The notes under the pieces are model-generated. The model was not told where the DNA came from and did not search any database. It saw only the letters and a list, made by a program, of their open reading frames with translations. From positions 2,170,001-2,234,000 of the forward strand of contig JADKAF010000001.1 of NCBI GenBank assembly GCA_016719295.1: a DNA stretch of 64,000 bases, in the 5' to 3' direction. Origin of the DNA: Planctomycetota bacterium. Lineage in GTDB: Bacteria; Planctomycetota; UBA1135; JADKAF01. Of this stretch, positions 27,157 to 37,795 are shown piece after piece. A program made the translations under genes and the position numbers. How positions within the stretch are numbered: position 1 is the first letter of the stretch; every line of letters starts with the position of its first letter.

Positions 27157-29826
27157 ATGAAGCGCCCGCAGAAGCACGCACGATCCACCTTCCTGATCCT
27201 GAGCATCATCTCCGGAACAGGCGCGCTCGAGGCGCAGACCGAGCGCTGGGGCTACCTGCGCGAGATGTTCCCTCGGACCACGGTCTGGCCCGAGGGCGGC
27301 GCCGTCGGCGACGTGGACGGCGACGGCGATCTGGATCTCTACGCGGCCGTCGCGACCCAGGGCTTCCCTTCCCTCTCCGGGCAGGACCGCCTCTTCCTGA
27401 ACGACGGCCGCGGGCGCTTCGTGGGCGCGAGCTCGCGGCTGCCCGTCGAGAACGACGAGACCTTCGCCGTCGCTCTCGGCGACATCGACAACGACGGCGA
27501 CCTCGACGCGGTGGTCGCGAACGTCGGAGCGCCCTGCCGGATCTACCGCAACCTGGGACAGGGCTTCTTCCAGGATGCGCCCGCGCTCTACCCCGCGCAG
27601 CCCTCCCCCGGTCCCGCCTTCCACGCGGTCGCCCTCGAGGACTTCGATCGAGACGGGGATCTCGATGCCTTCTTCGCCGGAGAGACGAAGCTCCTCTGGC
27701 TGAACCGAGGCTCGCTCTTCGTCGACTTCACCGCGGCGAACCTCCCGCTCGGCACCAATTCGGCCTGGACGCGGGACGTCGCCGCGGGCGACCTCGACGG
27801 CGACGCGGACCTCGATCTCGTGCTCGGCAATCTCGGCGGCTCGTCCGCGGGAGGTCAGAGCGAAATCTACCTGAACACGGGCAACGGGAGCTTCATCGAT
27901 GCGACCTCGACGCACCTGCCCCCGGTATCGAAGCCGACCTGGGCCGTCGAGCTCGGAGATGTCGACGGCGACCGAGACCTCGACCTCTACCTCGCCAACA
28001 TCCACCACGGACTGCCCTCCGCCGCACAGGATCAGCTCTTCGTGAACGTGGGTGGAGGGCGCTTCGTAGAGGTCCCCAGCGCGCTGCCCAGCGAGACCTA
28101 CAACACCAACGATGCGCGCTTCGCCGACCTGGATGGCGACGGCGACCTGGACGTGTTGGCCGCCAATGGCCATCGCAGCGCGTTGCCCTCGCAACCAGAC
28201 CTCGTCTTGTTGAACGATGGCAGCGGGACGTTCACACCGAGCGCCACGGGCTTCACCGGATCGCTGATCGAGCTGAGCCCACATCGGCTGATGCCCGGGG
28301 ATTTCGACGCCGACGGCGACACCGACTGCGTCGCCCTGCAGACCATCGAAGCGCGGGTCTTCTTGAACCGCGGCAATGCCGAGCTCGTCGACGTCACGCA
28401 TCGCTATCCTTGGTTGATCGACTGCGCGATCGCTCCCGCCGACTACGATGGCGACGGCATCGCGGACCTAGCGGCGATCTCGGACGGCGGTCCTATCCCC
28501 AGCGCAGGACGAAGGATACGCAATTGCTTGCTCCTTCGAGGACGCGGCAATGGCGAGTTCCTCGACGCTTCGCTCCAGCTCCCGAACGACATCCCCGACG
28601 CGGATGTTCTGGCCGCCGGCGATCTCGACGGCGACGGAGACCTCGACCTCGTCTTCGGCACCTTCAACTATGCCGGTGGGCCCAGTCGTCTCGTCTTCGC
28701 GCGGAACGACGGCGCGGGGAACTTCGCGATCGCGGCGAGCCTACCGGTGGATCAAGGAGTCACGCATCTGAAGCTCGGCGATCTCGACGGGGACAACCGA
28801 TTGGACATCGCGATGGTCGTGGGCTGGTTGGCGAATTGGTCCCGCGTCTATCTCAATCGCGGCGCTTGGAACTTCGCGGAGCTCGCCAATGCGGTTCCAC
28901 TCCATCCTGGCGCCACGACCGAGCTGGGACTGGGCGATCTCGACGGTGACGGGGACCTCGATCTCTTCGCCGCGAAAGGCAATGCAGGCGGCATCCTCGG
29001 ATTCGAGAATCGCATCTACTTGAACGCTGGCAACGGCATGTTTGCGACCTCTCTTGGCGCCCTCCCGCCGCACGCCGATCCGTCCGAATCCGTGAGCCTC
29101 GGCGACGTCGATGGCGATGGCGACCTCGACGCCTTGGTCGGGAATGGCGCCAACGTCGTAGGAGGCCGCTTGCCCTTCGGCAACCGCCTTTACCTAAACG
29201 GCGGCAACGGCATCTTCTTCGACAGCACCGGGTCGCTACCGGCGCTTCCTCCCGACGCGACCTTCGACGTCGCGCTGTCCGATCTCGATGGCGACGGCGA
29301 CCTCGACGCCTACATCAGCAACGCCGGTGAGCAAGACCGGCTGTACCGCAACAACGGCCTCGGGGGCTTCTTCGACGCCAGCGCCGAGCTCCCCATCTCG
29401 ATGGGCAGCGGCGGCGCCGTCGCGATCGTCGATGTCGACCGCGACGGCGATCCGGACCTCTGCTCCGCGAGCCAGAGCAGTCTGGTCCTGTTCAACCTGC
29501 GCAGCCAACTCTCCTGGCGCACGCCGCAGAGCCTCGGCAAGTCGTTCGCGATGGACCTGCACGGCGACCCCGGCGCCCCCTGGGCGCTCTTGGCGTCACC
29601 GGGCACGGCGTCGATCGCGATCTCGCCGCTCGGCTCCCTCTATCTGGATCCCGCGAACCTCGCGCTCGCCGCGACAGGGAGCTTCGACGCGCAAGGCCGC
29701 GCGACCGTCGACTTCCGCGTGCCGCGCTGGCGTGCGCTCCTGGGGCAGGCGGTGTACTGGCAGGCGGCGATCAACTTCACGCCGCGGCTCGGCAACTTCG
29801 AGATCACCACCGTCACCGACTTCTGA
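27157..29826 (+). CDS. Secreted FG-GAP/VCBS repeat protein
   Basis: An 889-residue exported protein with a signal peptide of about 25 residues (LILSIISGTGALEAQ). At least twelve copies of a roughly 55-65-residue repeat carry calcium-binding G-D-x-D-G-D-G-D-L-D loops, such as VGDVDGDGDLDLYAA, LGDIDNDGDLDAVVA and ALSDLDGDGDLDAYIS. Most are followed by an RLFLNDGRGRF-like strand. This forms integrin-like propeller blades. The last about 90 residues form a separate beta domain (ISPLGSLYLDPANLAL, FDAQGRATVDFRVP) resembling the tail of the M14 peptidase encoded near 39.5 kb. Probably extracellular, binding or adhesive. No catalytic motif. Confidence 0.9.
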   Translation: MKRPQKHARSTFLILSIISGTGALEAQTERWGYLREMFPRTTVWPEGGAVGDVDGDGDLDLYAAVATQGFPSLSGQDRLFLNDGRGRFVGASSRLPVENDETFAVALGDIDNDGDLDAVVANVGAPCRIYRNLGQGFFQDAPALYPAQPSPGPAFHAVALEDFDRDGDLDAFFAGETKLLWLNRGSLFVDFTAANLPLGTNSAWTRDVAAGDLDGDADLDLVLGNLGGSSAGGQSEIYLNTGNGSFIDATSTHLPPVSKPTWAVELGDVDGDRDLDLYLANIHHGLPSAAQDQLFVNVGGGRFVEVPSALPSETYNTNDARFADLDGDGDLDVLAANGHRSALPSQPDLVLLNDGSGTFTPSATGFTGSLIELSPHRLMPGDFDADGDTDCVALQTIEARVFLNRGNAELVDVTHRYPWLIDCAIAPADYDGDGIADLAAISDGGPIPSAGRRIRNCLLLRGRGNGEFLDASLQLPNDIPDADVLAAGDLDGDGDLDLVFGTFNYAGGPSRLVFARNDGAGNFAIAASLPVDQGVTHLKLGDLDGDNRLDIAMVVGWLANWSRVYLNRGAWNFAELANAVPLHPGATTELGLGDLDGDGDLDLFAAKGNAGGILGFENRIYLNAGNGMFATSLGALPPHADPSESVSLGDVDGDGDLDALVGNGANVVGGRLPFGNRLYLNGGNGIFFDSTGSLPALPPDATFDVALSDLDGDGDLDAYISNAGEQDRLYRNNGLGGFFDASAELPISMGSGGAVAIVDVDRDGDPDLCSASQSSLVLFNLRSQLSWRTPQSLGKSFAMDLHGDPGAPWALLASPGTASIAISPLGSLYLDPANLALAATGSFDAQGRATVDFRVPRWRALLGQAVYWQAAINFTPRLGNFEITTVTDF

Positions 29827-29978
29827 TCTCTAGTCCTCGAGCCGCGCACGAAGCATCCGCGGGGAGTCTGTCGATCCTGGGTTCTACGCTGATCTGATCC
29901 AATCCGCGTACAACCGCGCCGATCGCCGCAGGCGAGGTTCACTCCTCGCGCCCGCGCAGCGCAGATTCGCAGCGCCGC

Positions 29979-32900
29979 TCAGCCGCGCACGCCGCTCGCC
30001 TCCCGCCGACACCGCCGCAGCGCCTCCACCGCCTCGCTCGCCGCGTACTGCTCCCCATCCACCCCCGCGACGAAGCGCCCGCCGCGCACCTCGCCGCGGA
30101 GCTCCATGCGGCGCAGCGCGAGCAGCACTTCGCGCCAGCTTAGCGGGAAGCGCTCTTCGCGGTAGCTCAGGCGGTAGACCACGCCGGTGCGCGCGAGCAA
30201 CACGCGCGCGATGTGCTCCGCGCGCTCGTCGTCGGGACAGGGTGCCGGCACGGGCTCGCCCGTGCGCCAGAGCGCCCAACGGCCCGCGATCGGCAGCGGG
30301 CGCTTGCGCTGGCTCGGCGGTTTCAGCAAGCCGCGCAGCGCTTGGAAGCCATCGCAGGTGACCGCGCCGCGCGAGAAGAGCTCCGCAAGCGCCAGCTCGA
30401 TCTCGTTCGGCAGGAGCTTCGTCGCGCGCGCGAGCTCTTGCGGGAACGAGGCGCCCTTCGCGCGCAGCACGTCGAGTGCGGCGCGCGCGCGCCACGAGAG
30501 CTCGGCGTCGTCGAACGGCGCGGCCAGCGAGAGCCAGAGCGCGGAGTGCTCGCGTGGCACGAAGGTGATCGGCGTCACGCGAGGTGCAGCGGCACCGCTG
30601 CCGAAGAGGCGCCCGAAGACGAGCTCGCCGGAGAAGAGCGTCTGGTCGAGCCATTCGCGGCGATAGTCGTTCACGCGTGCGGGCAGGAGCTCGCTCTCCC
30701 ACAGGACGAGCGGATGCTCGCGCCCCGCGAGCTGGCGCAGCGCGAGCGCGACGCCATGCGGGCCGTCGAGGCGCCGGCCTTCCGCGCGATGCTCCCACTG
30801 CGCGAGGAAGTGCTCGAAGTCGGCCAGGCTCACCGGCTGGATGCGCGCGCGCAGATCCTCGAGCGTGAGCCTTCGGATGCGCTGCAGCAAGCGCCGCCCG
30901 CACCAGACCTCGCGGCCGCGGTAACGCGCGCGCAGCGCGGCTCCTTCGCGCTCGAGCTCGAAGAGCGCCGGCTCGTTCGACTCGACGAAGGGCAGGGCTT
31001 CGAGCCGACCGCGCCAGAGCTCGCGCTCCTCGCGCGCGCTCTCCGCGGCGTAGATGCGCCCGGCGTCGAACACCACGCGTCCCTGCGCGTGCAGCGTCTC
31101 CAGCCACGCCGACCAGCTCGCGACCTCGCTCGACTCGACGAAGCCCATCCAGCGCAGCGCCTCGTGCACTTCCTCGGCATCGCGAGGATCGGGCCAGGCT
31201 TCTTCCCGCACGCGCTCGACGGCCGCGGGGTCGAGCTCGCCCAGCGCGCCGAGCTCCTCGCGCGAGCCGCGGCGCCCGAGCACCGCCTGCGTGCGGCGCT
31301 CCTCCAGCGGCGCATCGTCGAGGAAGGCGTAGGGCGCGGCGTTCAGCACGCTCGCGGCGAGCGGCGAAGGCGCGCTGGTGTCGATGGAGAGGTGAACAAG
31401 CGAGCCGTCCTTCAGCGCGCGCAGCACGGCGAGGAAGCCCTCGACGTCGAGCGCCTCCTCGAGGCAGTCCTGCAGCGTCTGGCGCACGAGCGGATGCTCC
31501 CACGGCACCTCGAGGTTCGGCCCTTCCAAGGTCTCGGGACACGCCACGGCGTCGGGGAAGCAGCGCACGAGGAGGTCCTCGGCGCGCATGCGCTGGATCG
31601 GGCTCGGCACGCGCTGGCCGTTGCGGCGGCGCTCGACGAGGAGCGCGCGAGCGGCGTTCCAACGCCAGCGTGCCGCGAAGAGCGGGGTGGCGAGCAGGGC
31701 CTGCACGAGCAGCTCGCGCGCCGTCGCCGGGCTCAGGAAGTCGAAGACCTCCTCCAAGGGGAAGCTGTGCTGCGGCCCGAGCGAGATCACGATCGCGTCC
31801 TCGTTCGCCGCGGCTTGGAGCTCGAAGCCGAAGCCGCGGCAGAAGCGCTTGCGCAGCGCGAGCCCCCAGGCGCGATTCACGCGCGCGCCGAAGGGCGCAT
31901 GGATCACGAGCTGCATCCCGCCGGTCTCGTCGAAGAAGCGCTCGGCGATGACGCGCTGCGGCGTCGGCAGCGCGCCCAAGATCTGCCTCGAGCTCTCGAG
32001 GTACGTACGCACTTGCTCGGCGGCCGCGACGGAGAGACCGCAGGTCTCCTCGAGCCAGCGCGGCTCCAGCGCGTGATCGCGCACCTGCCCGAGATGAGCG
32101 GAGAGCTCCATCGTGCGCGCCGGCGCTTCGCCGAACCAGAACGGCAGGGATGGCGGCGCGCCCGCCGCATCGGCGACGCGCATCTCGCCTTGGCGCACGC
32201 GCAGGATGCGCCAGCTCGACGCCCCGAGCTGGAAGACATCGCCCGCGCTCGCCTCGATCGCGAAGTCCTCGTTCACCGAGCCGAGCGTCGTGCCCTCGGG
32301 ATCGAGCACGACCTTGTAGTCGGCGTTGTCGGGGATGGCGCCGCCGTTCATGAGCGCCACGAGCCGCGCGCGGCGCGTGGCGCGGAGCACTCCGCGGACG
32401 CCATCCTCGTGCAGCAGCGCCTCGCGTCCCTGCGTGTGCAGCGCGACCGTGGCGTCGAAGTCCTCGCGCGTGAGCGCGCGGTACGGCCACGCAGCGCGCG
32501 CGAGCGCATAGAGTTCATCGACAGGCCAAGGCTGCTGCTCGCAAGCACCGACGAGCTGCTGCGCGAGCACGTCGAGCCGCCGCGCGGCGCAGGGTGACAT
32601 CGAGATCGCCGGCGCGGACGGCATGCAGGATCGCCGCGGCCTCGCAGAGCTCGTCGCGCGTGAGCGGGAAGAGGCGCCCGACGGGAGTTCGGCCCACACC
32701 GTGGCCCGCGCGGCCGACGCGCTGCAGGAAGGTCGCGATCGAGCGCACCGAGCCGATCTGCACGACGAGGTCGACGTCACCGATGTCGAGGCCGAGCTCG
32801 AGCGAGGCCGTGGCGACGAGCGCCTGCAGCGCGCCGGCTTTCAAGCGCTCTTCGGCCTCGAGGCGCCGCTCGCGCGCGAGCGAAGAATGGTGGCAACCCA

Positions 32901-33765
32901 CGCGCTCCTCTCCGAGCAGCGCGCGGAGCTCCCGTGCGACGCGCTCGGCGGCCTTCCGCGTGTTCACGAAGACCAAGGTCGAACGCCGCTCGCGCACGAG
33001 CGCGGCGATGCGCTGGTAGATCTCGGCCCACACCTCGTGCGAGCAGACCGCTTGGAGCTCGGAGCTCGGGAGCTCGATGGCGAGGTCGAGCGCGCGCGGG
33101 AGCACGGCGTCGATGATCGTCGCCGAGCGCGCGCTTCCGGCGAGATACGCCGCGGTGCGCTCGAGCGGGCGCTGCGTCGCCGAGAGCCCGATCCGCTGCA
33201 GCGGCCCCGTCAGCGCTTCCAGGCGCTCCAGCGAGAGGGCCAGATGATCGCCGCGCTTGTCGGGCAGCACCGCGTGGATCTCGTCGACGATGACGGTGCG
33301 CATGGTGCCGAGCAGCGCGCGACCACCGGCGGAGCCCAGCAAGAGGAAGAGGGACTCGGGGGTCGTGACCAGCACGTGCGGCGGCTTCCTCCGCATCGCC
33401 GCGCGCTCGCGCGCCGGTGTATCGCCGGTGCGCACGGACACGCGCACTTCGGGCAGCGCGGGATCGCGCTCGCGGAGCTCGCGCAGAGGTGCGAGCAGGT
33501 TCTTCGCGACGTCGTTGCCGAGGGCCTTCAGCGGCGAGACATAGAGGACGCGCGTCTCGTCGCGGAGCTCGGCGCCGAGGGCGAGCAGGGCATCGAGCGC
33601 ATGCAGGAACGCGGCCAAGGTCTTGCCGCTCCCGGTCGGCGCGGCGAGGAGCACGTGCCCGCCTGCGCGGATCGCGCGCCAACCGCGCTCCTGCACGGGC
33701 GTCGGAGCTCCGAGGCGCTCGCGGAACCACGCCGCGACCGAAGGATGGAAGGCGGAGAGCGGCAC
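29979..33765 (-). pseudogene. Lhr-family DEAD/DEAH helicase with a frameshift
   Basis: The N-terminal part (33765 down to about 32600) is a superfamily 2 helicase with PTGSGKT (43-49), VDEIHAVLPDKRGDHLALSL (DEIH box at 161-164), GLSATQRPLE and QRVGRAGHGVGRTPVG. The rest (about 32600 to 29979) in a second frame is the Lhr core and C-terminal region, starting RRLDVLAQQLVGACEQ and including PWPVDELYALARAAWPYRAL, the expected continuation. The two frames differ by one base, and the switch must fall at about 32577-32592. Joined length is about 1,260 residues. Lhr proteins unwind 3'-5' and act in DNA repair. Either one base was inserted (pseudogene or assembly error) or the frame is shifted during translation. 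The GTG at 33765 faces a divergent gene. Confidence 0.8.
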
Positions 33766-33773
33766 GGCGGGAG

Positions 33774-33779
33774 TATACT
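33774..33779 (+). promoter_or_regulatory. Candidate -10 box (TATACT)
   Basis: TATACT lies 50 bp before the ATG of the membrane protein gene, in the gap between it and the divergent helicase gene. No convincing -35 hexamer is seen at the standard distance. Confidence 0.4.
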
Positions 33780-33828
33780 CGCGCCGCTCGTGCCCCTCGG
33801 TTCGGCCCGGGCTTCTCCGAAGGAGCGC

Positions 33829-35640
33829 ATGAGCTCGCGCCGTTCTCCCCTACTCGCCCTGCCCCGACTCCCGCGCGGCCGCTCCTGGTCGCTCGCGGCG
33901 CTGGTCGGGTTGCTCGTCGCCTTCGAGGCGGTGGGGCGCTTCGCGCCGAACGACTGGGCCGACGGCCTGGTGCTCGCGCTGCTGGCGCTGGGGACGACGA
34001 TGGCGCTCCGCCCGCGAGGCTCGGATCTCTGGGCGCTGGCCGAGGCGCGCCTGCGCGAAGCAGCGCAGCGCTACGGCTTCGATGTCGGCATCGATCTGCG
34101 CCGCGAGCCCGAGCTCGAGCGCGGGACCCCGAAGCTCGTCGGGCGCGCGATCTGGTGCGGCTTGGCGCTCCTCGCGGTGCAATCCGTGCTGCTGCTCACG
34201 CTGCGCCCGAACCTGCGCCCGCTGCTCCAGTCGTTCTTCTACAGCGCCTGGCTCGCGCTGCTCGCGGTGCTCTGGGCGGGCATCGTGCTCGGCATCGGCC
34301 TCTCGCTGCTCTTGCTCTCGCAGCTCCTGCGCGACGAGCTCCTCCGCGCGCGCCGCCGCGGTCACGTCGGCAACCTGGGCGGCGCGCTCGTGCTGGCCAC
34401 CGCCGTGGTCGTGCTGCTCGCCAGCGCGCGCTGGTTCCTCCCGACCTGGATCCCCGGCGCGGCGCTCGTCCTCACCACCGCGGTCATGCTCGCGCGCACA
34501 CGCTTCGGCGCGGTCCCGCAGCTCGACCTGCTGTGGCGCGAACGGCGCGGCGGCGCGGTGCGCTCGGTGCCGTGGGGCAAGGTCCTCGCGCTGCGGAACG
34601 GCATGCTCGCGCTCGCGGCGCTCGCCATCGACCTCAGCGCTCGCGGCGGCGCGGCGATCGGCCTCGGCGCCGAGCTCGAGGCCGTCGAGGACACGCCGCT
34701 CACCTATCTCCTGGGGACGATCTTCGCGTGGCTCGCGGCGGCGGCGATCGCGCTGCAGACACGCTCGGACCTGCGCGATCTGAAGCCCGAGCTCGATCCT
34801 TCGATGCCGCGCCCGCTGACACTGCACGCGAGCGGCGGCGCCTTCGAGCGCGAGCGCGAGCGGCTCGCCGTGCTCTGCCGGCGCCTCGGCTGGGCGCTGC
34901 GCGTCGCACCGGCGCTGCCGCTCGCGGGCGATGTCGCGGTGCAGCTGGTCGACAAGATGCCGCCGCTGCGCACGCGCCGCTGGCCGCTCGCCGTGAGCGC
35001 GACGGCGCTCGAGATGGAAGAGCTGCAGGAGATCGTGCGCCGGCGCGACGTGGTGCAGCGGCGCCGCGCGCTGCTGCGCGGCTTGAAGCGGCTCTGGAAG
35101 GCGCTTGGACGCTCCGCTCCGACCATCGGCCAGGGCGTGCTGCTCGCCCCGCAGTACTGGTTCTTCGTCGGCATGACGCGCGACGGCCAGGACTCGATCG
35201 CGCTGAGCGGGGAGCCCGGGGCGCAGGATCAAATCGTCGGCCCGCCCTACCGCGAGGTGTTCACGCCCGAGGCGCGAGCGCACGCCTGGGATGTCGGGCG
35301 CGCGCTGCAGATCGACCTGCTCTTCGTCGAGGACGGCGTCGGCTTCTCCGCGCTGCGGCGCGTGCTGCAGACCATGTTCGAGCACCACGACGTCCACGCC
35401 GGGAAGCTCCGTGCCGAGGAGTGGCATTTCGTCGGCCTGCCGCAGGTGCGCGTGACCATCCACGATCACGAGCTCGGCGAGCTCGCGCCGCGCCGTCCGG
35501 GCGAGCCCGCGATGGAAGAGCTCGGTCGCGCGCGCGTGCTGCACGTCTTCCGTCGGCGCGGCGGACGCGACGAAGACTTGATCTTCGAGGCGCCGCGTCG
35601 CCGGCGCGATGCGCCGAGCCCGACGCCCGTCCTCGTCTGA
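33829..35640 (+). CDS. Unrecognised multi-spanning membrane protein
   Basis: A 603-residue protein. Predicted membrane segments lie near residues 22-37, 45-60, 105-125, 138-172, 185-205 and 210-225, with another pair at about 255-310. A cytosolic-type C-terminal half of about 280 residues follows, containing LLAPQYWFFVGMTRDGQDSI and a zinc-protease-like but unproven TMFEHHDVHAGK segment. No known family is recognised. AAGGAG at 33820-33825 supports the ATG at 33829. It is followed 36 bp later by metF on the same strand. Confidence 0.7.
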   Translation: MSSRRSPLLALPRLPRGRSWSLAALVGLLVAFEAVGRFAPNDWADGLVLALLALGTTMALRPRGSDLWALAEARLREAAQRYGFDVGIDLRREPELERGTPKLVGRAIWCGLALLAVQSVLLLTLRPNLRPLLQSFFYSAWLALLAVLWAGIVLGIGLSLLLLSQLLRDELLRARRRGHVGNLGGALVLATAVVVLLASARWFLPTWIPGAALVLTTAVMLARTRFGAVPQLDLLWRERRGGAVRSVPWGKVLALRNGMLALAALAIDLSARGGAAIGLGAELEAVEDTPLTYLLGTIFAWLAAAAIALQTRSDLRDLKPELDPSMPRPLTLHASGGAFERERERLAVLCRRLGWALRVAPALPLAGDVAVQLVDKMPPLRTRRWPLAVSATALEMEELQEIVRRRDVVQRRRALLRGLKRLWKALGRSAPTIGQGVLLAPQYWFFVGMTRDGQDSIALSGEPGAQDQIVGPPYREVFTPEARAHAWDVGRALQIDLLFVEDGVGFSALRRVLQTMFEHHDVHAGKLRAEEWHFVGLPQVRVTIHDHELGELAPRRPGEPAMEELGRARVLHVFRRRGGRDEDLIFEAPRRRRDAPSPTPVLV

Positions 35641-35676
35641 GATTCCCTCCGCGAAGCCAGCTCTCTTCCCGAGCCG

Positions 35677-36561
35677 ATGAAGATCGACGCCCTGATCGCG
35701 CTGCGGCGCCCCACCTTCTCCTTCGAGTTCTTCCCCCCCAAGAACGCCGAGGGCGAGGAGGCACTCTTCAAAGCGCTCGACGAGCTGAAGCGCCTCGGGC
35801 CTTCGTTCGTCTCCGTGACCTACGGCGCGGGTGGCTCGACGCGCGCGAAGACGCTCGACTACGTGCGCCGCATCAAGCACGACGTGGGCGTCGAGCCGAT
35901 GGCGCATCTCACCTGCGTCGGCGCCTCGCGCGCAGAGCTCGCGCGTGTGCTCGCCGACCTCGAAGCGGCCGAGATCGACAACGTGCTCCTGCTGCGCGGC
36001 GATCCGCCGAAGGGAGAGACGACCTTCACGCCCGCGGCGGACGGCTTCCGCTACGCGAGCGAGCTCGTCGCGTTCGCGCGCGAGCACTTCCCTCGCTTCA
36101 CCATCGGGGCCGCGTGCTATCCCGAAGGGCACGTCGAGTGCCGCGATCTCGCGCGCGACCTCTCGCACCTGAAGGAGAAGGTCGACGCCGGCGTCGACTT
36201 CCTCGTCTCGCAGCTCTTCTTCGAGAACCGCGTGTTCCACGACTTCGTGGCGCGCGCGAGAGAGGCGGGGATCGCCGTGCCGATCCTCGCCGGGATCATG
36301 CCGATCACGAACGTCGACCAGACGCGGCGCTTCACGCAGATGTGCGGTGCCAGCATCCCGGTGGTGCTGAACGAGCGCCTGGAGGCGAGCCGCGGCGACG
36401 AGAAGAAGGTCGCCGAGATCGGCATCGATCACGCGACACGCCAGTGCCGAGAGCTCCTCTCCCGCGGCGTCGACGGCATCCACTTCTACACGTTGAATCG
36501 CTCGCTCGCGACGCGCCGCATCTACCTGAACCTGCTCGAAGAGCGCCAATCCAAGCGCTGA
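35677..36561 (+). CDS. metF: Methylenetetrahydrofolate reductase
   Basis: A 294-residue FAD-dependent TIM barrel that reduces 5,10-methylene-THF to 5-methyl-THF for methionine synthesis. Landmarks are TFSFEFFPPKN near the N-terminus with the catalytic Glu, SVTYGAGGSTR, VEPMAHLTCVG, DNVLLLRGDPP and FLVSQLFFENRVFHDF. Length equals bacterial MetF. No riboswitch is seen in the 36 bp upstream. The next gene, an aldo/keto reductase, begins 35 bp downstream. Confidence 0.95.
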   Translation: MKIDALIALRRPTFSFEFFPPKNAEGEEALFKALDELKRLGPSFVSVTYGAGGSTRAKTLDYVRRIKHDVGVEPMAHLTCVGASRAELARVLADLEAAEIDNVLLLRGDPPKGETTFTPAADGFRYASELVAFAREHFPRFTIGAACYPEGHVECRDLARDLSHLKEKVDAGVDFLVSQLFFENRVFHDFVARAREAGIAVPILAGIMPITNVDQTRRFTQMCGASIPVVLNERLEASRGDEKKVAEIGIDHATRQCRELLSRGVDGIHFYTLNRSLATRRIYLNLLEERQSKR

Positions 36562-36595
36562 GCGTCGGAGCCGCGCCGCGGCAGAGGAGAAGTTC

Positions 36596-37534
36596 GTGAA
36601 GTACCGTCGCTTGGGGCGCGCTGGCGTCCGCGTCTCGGAGATCTCGTTCGGCACCTGGCTCACCTTCGGCGGCCAGGTCGACCTGCAGACGGCGCACGCC
36701 TGCCTGGACGCGGCGTGGGACTCCGGGATCAACTTCTACGACACGGCCGACGTCTACAACCAAGGCGCCGCGGAGCAGGTGCTCGGCGCGTGGCTCCGCA
36801 AGAAGCCGCGGAAGGACTACGTAGTCGCGACGAAGGTGTTCTTCCCCACCGGCGAGGGCGAGAACGACAAGGGGCTCTCGCGGAAGCACCTCGTCGAGAG
36901 CTGCGAGGCGAGCCTGCGGCGCCTGAACGTCGAATACGTCGATCTCTATCAGTGCCATCGCTTCGACGAGACCGTGCGCCTCGACGAGACCGTGCGCGCG
37001 ATGGACGACCTGATCCGCCAGGGCAAGATCCTCTACTGGGGCGTCTCGCAGTGGGAGGCACCGCAGATCGAGCAGGCCTGCCGCGTCGCGGAGAAGCGGA
37101 ACGCGGATCTGCCGGTCTCGAACCAGCCGCGCTACAACCTCCTCTCGCGCGAGATCGAGCCGCAGGTGATCCCCACCTGCGAGCGCGAGGAGATCGGGCA
37201 GATCGTCTGGTCGCCGCTGGCCCAGGGTCTGCTCACCGGCAAGTACGGAGCGGACGCCAAGGCGCGGAGCGGCCGCGCGAGCGACGCGCGCGTGAACTCG
37301 TTCTTGCTCCCGTGGATGACGGAGGAGAACCTCCGCCGCGCCGAGCGCTTCACCGCACTGGCCCGCGAGCTCGGCCACACGCCCGCGCAGCTCGCCCTTG
37401 CCTGGTGCCTCCGCCTTCCGAACATCGCGAGCGCGATCATCGGCGCCTCGCGCCCCGAGCAGGTGCGCGAGAACGCCGCCGCCTCCGGCCTCGAGCTCTC
37501 CGCCGAGCTGCTGCGCAAGATCGACTCGCTCTGA
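36596..37534 (+). CDS. Aldo/keto reductase (voltage-channel beta-subunit-like)
   Basis: A 312-residue NADPH-dependent TIM-barrel reductase. The catalytic tetrad is visible: Asp and Tyr in FYDTADVYNQG, Lys in VVATKVFF, and His in LYQCHRFD. The SPLAQGLLTGKYG and NIASAIIGASRPEQVREN segments bind the cofactor, as in the AKR Kv-beta/YghZ group. The GTG at 36596 is used, with GAGGAG just upstream. Physiological aldehyde or ketone substrate is unknown. Confidence 0.92.
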   Translation: MKYRRLGRAGVRVSEISFGTWLTFGGQVDLQTAHACLDAAWDSGINFYDTADVYNQGAAEQVLGAWLRKKPRKDYVVATKVFFPTGEGENDKGLSRKHLVESCEASLRRLNVEYVDLYQCHRFDETVRLDETVRAMDDLIRQGKILYWGVSQWEAPQIEQACRVAEKRNADLPVSNQPRYNLLSREIEPQVIPTCEREEIGQIVWSPLAQGLLTGKYGADAKARSGRASDARVNSFLLPWMTEENLRRAERFTALARELGHTPAQLALAWCLRLPNIASAIIGASRPEQVRENAAASGLELSAELLRKIDSL

Positions 37535-37647
37535 GTTCGCGCCGCGCACGATGCTCGACGTTCTCGCCCTCAGGACCGACACTTCCAACGACGCACGCCG
37601 TCGCCTCCGGTCATCCCGTACGTCCGAGGCCAAGGAAGTGCGGACCG

Positions 37648-37705
37648 TAGAGTGCTTGGGCCGCAAGCGTCGTGGTTCTGGAGTCGAGTTCCGAACCCAA
37701 GGATT
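37648..37705. repeat. Dispersed repeat copy, relative at 59.86 kb
   Basis: About 57 bp that aligns with 59863-59917. Shared blocks are TAGAGTxCTTGGG, CGCA, TCG, GAGTCGAG and GAACCCAAGGA. The copy at 59.86 kb has a 10-bp inverted repeat at its ends; this copy retains a shorter version. Confidence 0.75.
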
Positions 37706-37795
37706 GCCTGATCTCGCTGCGCAGCAGAGCGGCTAGGCTCGCTCGTGAAAGCGAGTAGCGAGAGGCGTTCGAACGCATTACCGCGCATGCGCTAC

